From Nephromyces sp. MM_2019 (taxonomy: Eukaryota; Apicomplexa; Aconoidasida; Nephromycida): a DNA stretch of 20,231 bases. Below, piece after piece: positions 18,121 through 20,231 of the stretch. The translations under genes were made by a program, and so were the position numbers. Below the pieces are notes generated by a model, which saw only the letters and a program-made list of their open reading frames with translations, made no database searches and was not told the DNA's origin. The stretch spans positions 1 through 20,231 of the forward strand of contig JADHZB010001521.1 of assembly GCA_015657535.1 (NCBI GenBank), in the 5' to 3' direction. The first letter of the stretch is position 1. Each line of letters starts with the position of its first letter.

Positions 18121-18125
18121 CTTCA

Positions 18126-18417
18126 TCATTCTCTACCTCCCCATTCACTATCTTCATCACGAAGGAGATCGAGATGCTGGATAAACCCCAAATTTGCCTT
18201 CTTCAGACACCGCCAAAAGCTCATCACACAAAAAAAACACAAAAAACCACCTGATTATCTCTAAAAAAGTGCAGAAACTCACTCGAATGATATAAACCAT
18301 CCCTTTTCCCTTTCCCAGTGAAAACTCGTTATAACACATAGGAATATGTAAAATTCTCCTCACAAAAACAGAGTGCAGGTAAACGTCGGGTGTGTGTGAA
18401 TCATATAAATTAACCAG
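18126..18417 (-). CDS. Two 3' exons of an unrecognised gene
   Basis: Exon 18417-18283 follows GACTCTTCAG and ends at a consensus donor CGA|GTGAGT. Exon 18200-18126 follows GGTGTCTGAAG and ends in TGA. Both are phase 0. The product reads LVNLYDSHTPDVYLHSVFVR, RILHIPMCYNEFSLGKGKGM, then KANLGFIQHLDLLRDEDSEW and GGRE. The 5' part is not identified; hydrophobic frames at 18490-18589 did not match in phase. No family is recognised. Confidence 0.4.
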
Positions 18418-18518
18418 CTGAAGAGTCAGGTTTTCCACAATTTAAAAGGTAAATTTGCAACTCAAGAAAGAGCAATGATAACATGAAGAATCTCCAAAGT
18501 TATAGTAGCCCGTCAAAC

Positions 18519-19614
18519 TTAGTTTGCCTTCATCTCTCGATAAATATAACGCAAATCGTAGTAGCAGGAAGAACACACACCCAAAGAAACTGATACCCAC
18601 AATAGAAGAAAAAAAAAATCAAGATGTACGTACATACAGAGCATCGCGCACAATTGAGCAGGATTATATGCATTACCAGTGACGCACACACCATTAGGTG
18701 ATGCAGGTGTACGTACAGAGTAGATTAGCTACTAGCTTTGCCGTGGATTTCAAGAAAAAAGCACAGCTATATAGATGCACACACACAAGCAGTAAAAGCC
18801 TGTGCAACACATTGGGCACACACACACAAACACATACAAACACATACAAACACAAACACTTAGCGTCTACAGGGTACGCCAAATACACGTACAAAAGCAG
18901 CTAAATTTAGACTATCAAAATAGAGGCACAAAAAGGGGGTTGAGAGCTTGCCGGATGCACCATTGAAGACACCCATCAAAGGAATCTTGTGGAACACACA
19001 GTTCGTACACATGGGTAGCACACGAGGATGTCAGACCACCACTGAAGATATCCACACGAGCAGTCTTGTAGAACACACACAATTCGCACACACATGCGTA
19101 GCAGCAGGAACTTGCGTTTCGCGCGTACAATCGTGAGGATGATAACATAAGCAACTTGAAGCTGCCTGCCAAGGTGTGAGCACACAAAAAATCCTACGTG
19201 CAGACCGTAAGGTAAGCGGTGTATACAGCAACAATATGTGCGATATCCCTAGCGGTGCGCTGTGTGTGAAGCAGCATATGCAAGGGAGCGATAGGCTATA
19301 TGCGACTGCTCCGTGTGTATATACTAAATAAAAAAATATCATCCAGAGAGCAACTTTCAAGCTTCCCGAATAAGAATGGACTACATCAGTAAAAACCACG
19401 GAAACAACCACACATAGGCGTACAAATACAGGGGTACACACACATGAGCACACGTGCACACACACACGAGCACACAGGCACACGATAACTGAAGTCTATT
19501 TACTCATAAAAACATTAAGAGTTCAAGTCTAAGCAAAAATGTAGAGTGTCATACCTTGTAGACACTGCCTTTTCTCAAGTGAAGGAGGCGAGCAAAAGAA
19601 AATGACAAAATCAT
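18519..19614 (-). CDS. Tentative multi-exon gene in CA-rich DNA
   Basis: Candidate first exon 19614-19555 starts with ATG, reads MILSFSFARLLHLRKGSVYK and ends at AAG|GTATGA in phase 0; it looks like a targeting presequence. Candidate exon 19259-19206 (RTARDIAHIVAVYTAYLT) has a phase 0 acceptor. The last two exons, 18766-18717 (CAFFLKSTAKLVANLL) and 18589-18519 (SLGVCSSCYYDLRYIYREMK, stop TAA), match in phase 1 across a 127-nt intron that begins GTACGTAC and ends in a long T-tract plus ATCAG. The middle part (18950-19190) is open in all three minus frames, so the chain is not resolved. No family is recognised. Confidence 0.3.
18624..18635. promoter_or_regulatory. 12-bp palindrome with GTACGTAC core
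   Basis: ATGTACGTACAT is a perfect palindrome. On the minus strand its context CTCTGTATGTACGTACA repeats that of the site at 18708-18717 (CTCTGTACGTACA). Confidence 0.5.
18708..18717. promoter_or_regulatory. 10-bp palindrome at a predicted 5' splice site
   Basis: TGTACGTACA is a perfect palindrome. On the minus strand its GTACGTAC core begins exactly at the predicted donor of exon 18766-18717. Confidence 0.5.
18958..19115. repeat. Diverged 79-bp tandem duplication
   Basis: Two units start at 18958 and 19037. Matching blocks are CACCATTGAAGA/CACCACTGAAGA, ATCTTGTGGAACACACA/GTCTTGTAGAACACACA, and TTCGTACACATGGGTAGCA/TTCGCACACACATGCGTAGCA. Confidence 0.6.
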
Positions 19615-19740
19615 TGTTGAATCAGCCCAGTGTACATACACAGATTACCACCTTAGGAAACCACACGAAGTATACTACCCAGTAGCGCTTCAGTAAGGTC
19701 GAAGCTATTCAAAGCGATAAAAAAATTAACTTATAAGCGC

Positions 19741-19828
19741 CACACACACAGAGATATACTATAGGATTACAAAAAAAAAACACACACACACACACACACA
19801 CACAAAGATATACTACAGGATTACAAAA
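19741..19828. repeat. 54-bp duplication around a CA microsatellite
   Basis: CACACACAGAGATATACTATAGGATTACAAAA (19743 on) recurs as CACACAAAGATATACTACAGGATTACAAAA (19799 on), separated by a pure CA run (about 19781-19804). Confidence 0.7.
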
Positions 19829-19829
19829 T

Positions 19830-20231
19830 TATCACACACAAAAAAAAACATACTTGAAATGCACACACACAATTCACACACAAGCAGCTTTTGAATAGGC
19901 TTAAAAAACTTGAAAATACCTTATAAAGCACCAGTCAAGAGATAGTCAGCAAACACGCAGCAACACACACGCACATACACGCAATTGAGGCAAAAAAATG
20001 AGTTTAAATACACCAGATTTTTCTAGTAGGGTATTCTACGGGTGCAAGTTTGCTCATAGGGTTTTATTTTGGAGTAATTTATAGCGCTCGCGCACACACA
20101 CACACCTATATACTCACAGAAAAGCACGCACACACAACCACACACAAACATATACTCACATCTAACTGATTACACACTATCTACAACACTCAAAAAGGTC
20201 AGAAAACTAATAAAACGCACATATACACACA
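19830..20231. other. CA-rich right end without a supportable gene
   Basis: Scattered CACA tracts (19860-19880, 19965-19985, 20090-20160, 20216-20231) alternate with AT-rich sequence. No exon with good borders was seen. Confidence 0.5.

Noticed and set aside
1..20231. Whole window as a prokaryotic defence island or mobile element
   Set aside because: No operon-like ORFs, Shine-Dalgarno sites, CRISPR array, transposase or integrase are present; splice sites and introns indicate a eukaryote.

Overview
The window is eukaryotic nuclear DNA. It is AT-rich and full of CA/TG microsatellites, and its coding potential lies in short exons bounded by GT...AG splice sites. I found no prokaryotic operon, phage or transposon. 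Many candidate introns are very short (about 24-66 nt), others run to several hundred nt. Together with Ser/Thr- and His/Thr-rich low-complexity inserts this suggests a unicellular eukaryote, perhaps an alveolate or apicomplexan relative. That placement is a low-confidence inference and no species is recognised.

Layout. From base 1 to about 15.6 kb almost all supportable genes lie on the minus strand: a gene cut by the left edge (1-724), a small gene of tiny exons (1103-1834), three 103-bp tandem repeats (2078-2386), a six-exon helical protein (2948-5066), a two-exon TPR protein (5445-6536), a two-exon small protein with a hydrophobic N-terminal segment (6846-7283), a TG-rich minisatellite (7440-7760), a long stretch with no recognisable gene (about 7.8-10.9 kb), a large multi-exon gene (10920-13218), a stretch with TG-rich repeats (13.2-14.6 kb), and two minus-strand exon blocks (14842-15051 and 15319-15615). 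The one long open frame is on the plus strand (15648-17495) and encodes an aprataxin-like HIT-domain protein with a zinc ribbon. From about 18.1 kb to the right edge the signals are minus-strand again, embedded in CA repeats.

Only two products are placed in families: the TPR protein and the HIT protein. The other models rest on splice sites, matched intron phases and uninterrupted frames, and remain hypothetical. No shared pathway between neighbours is evident. The most interesting general features are the many exons too short for ordinary ORF searches, TG microsatellites that begin at the 5' splice site on the sense strand, perfect GTACGTAC palindromes that start exactly at two predicted donor sites, and CA repeats read in frame as His-Thr repeats inside proteins.
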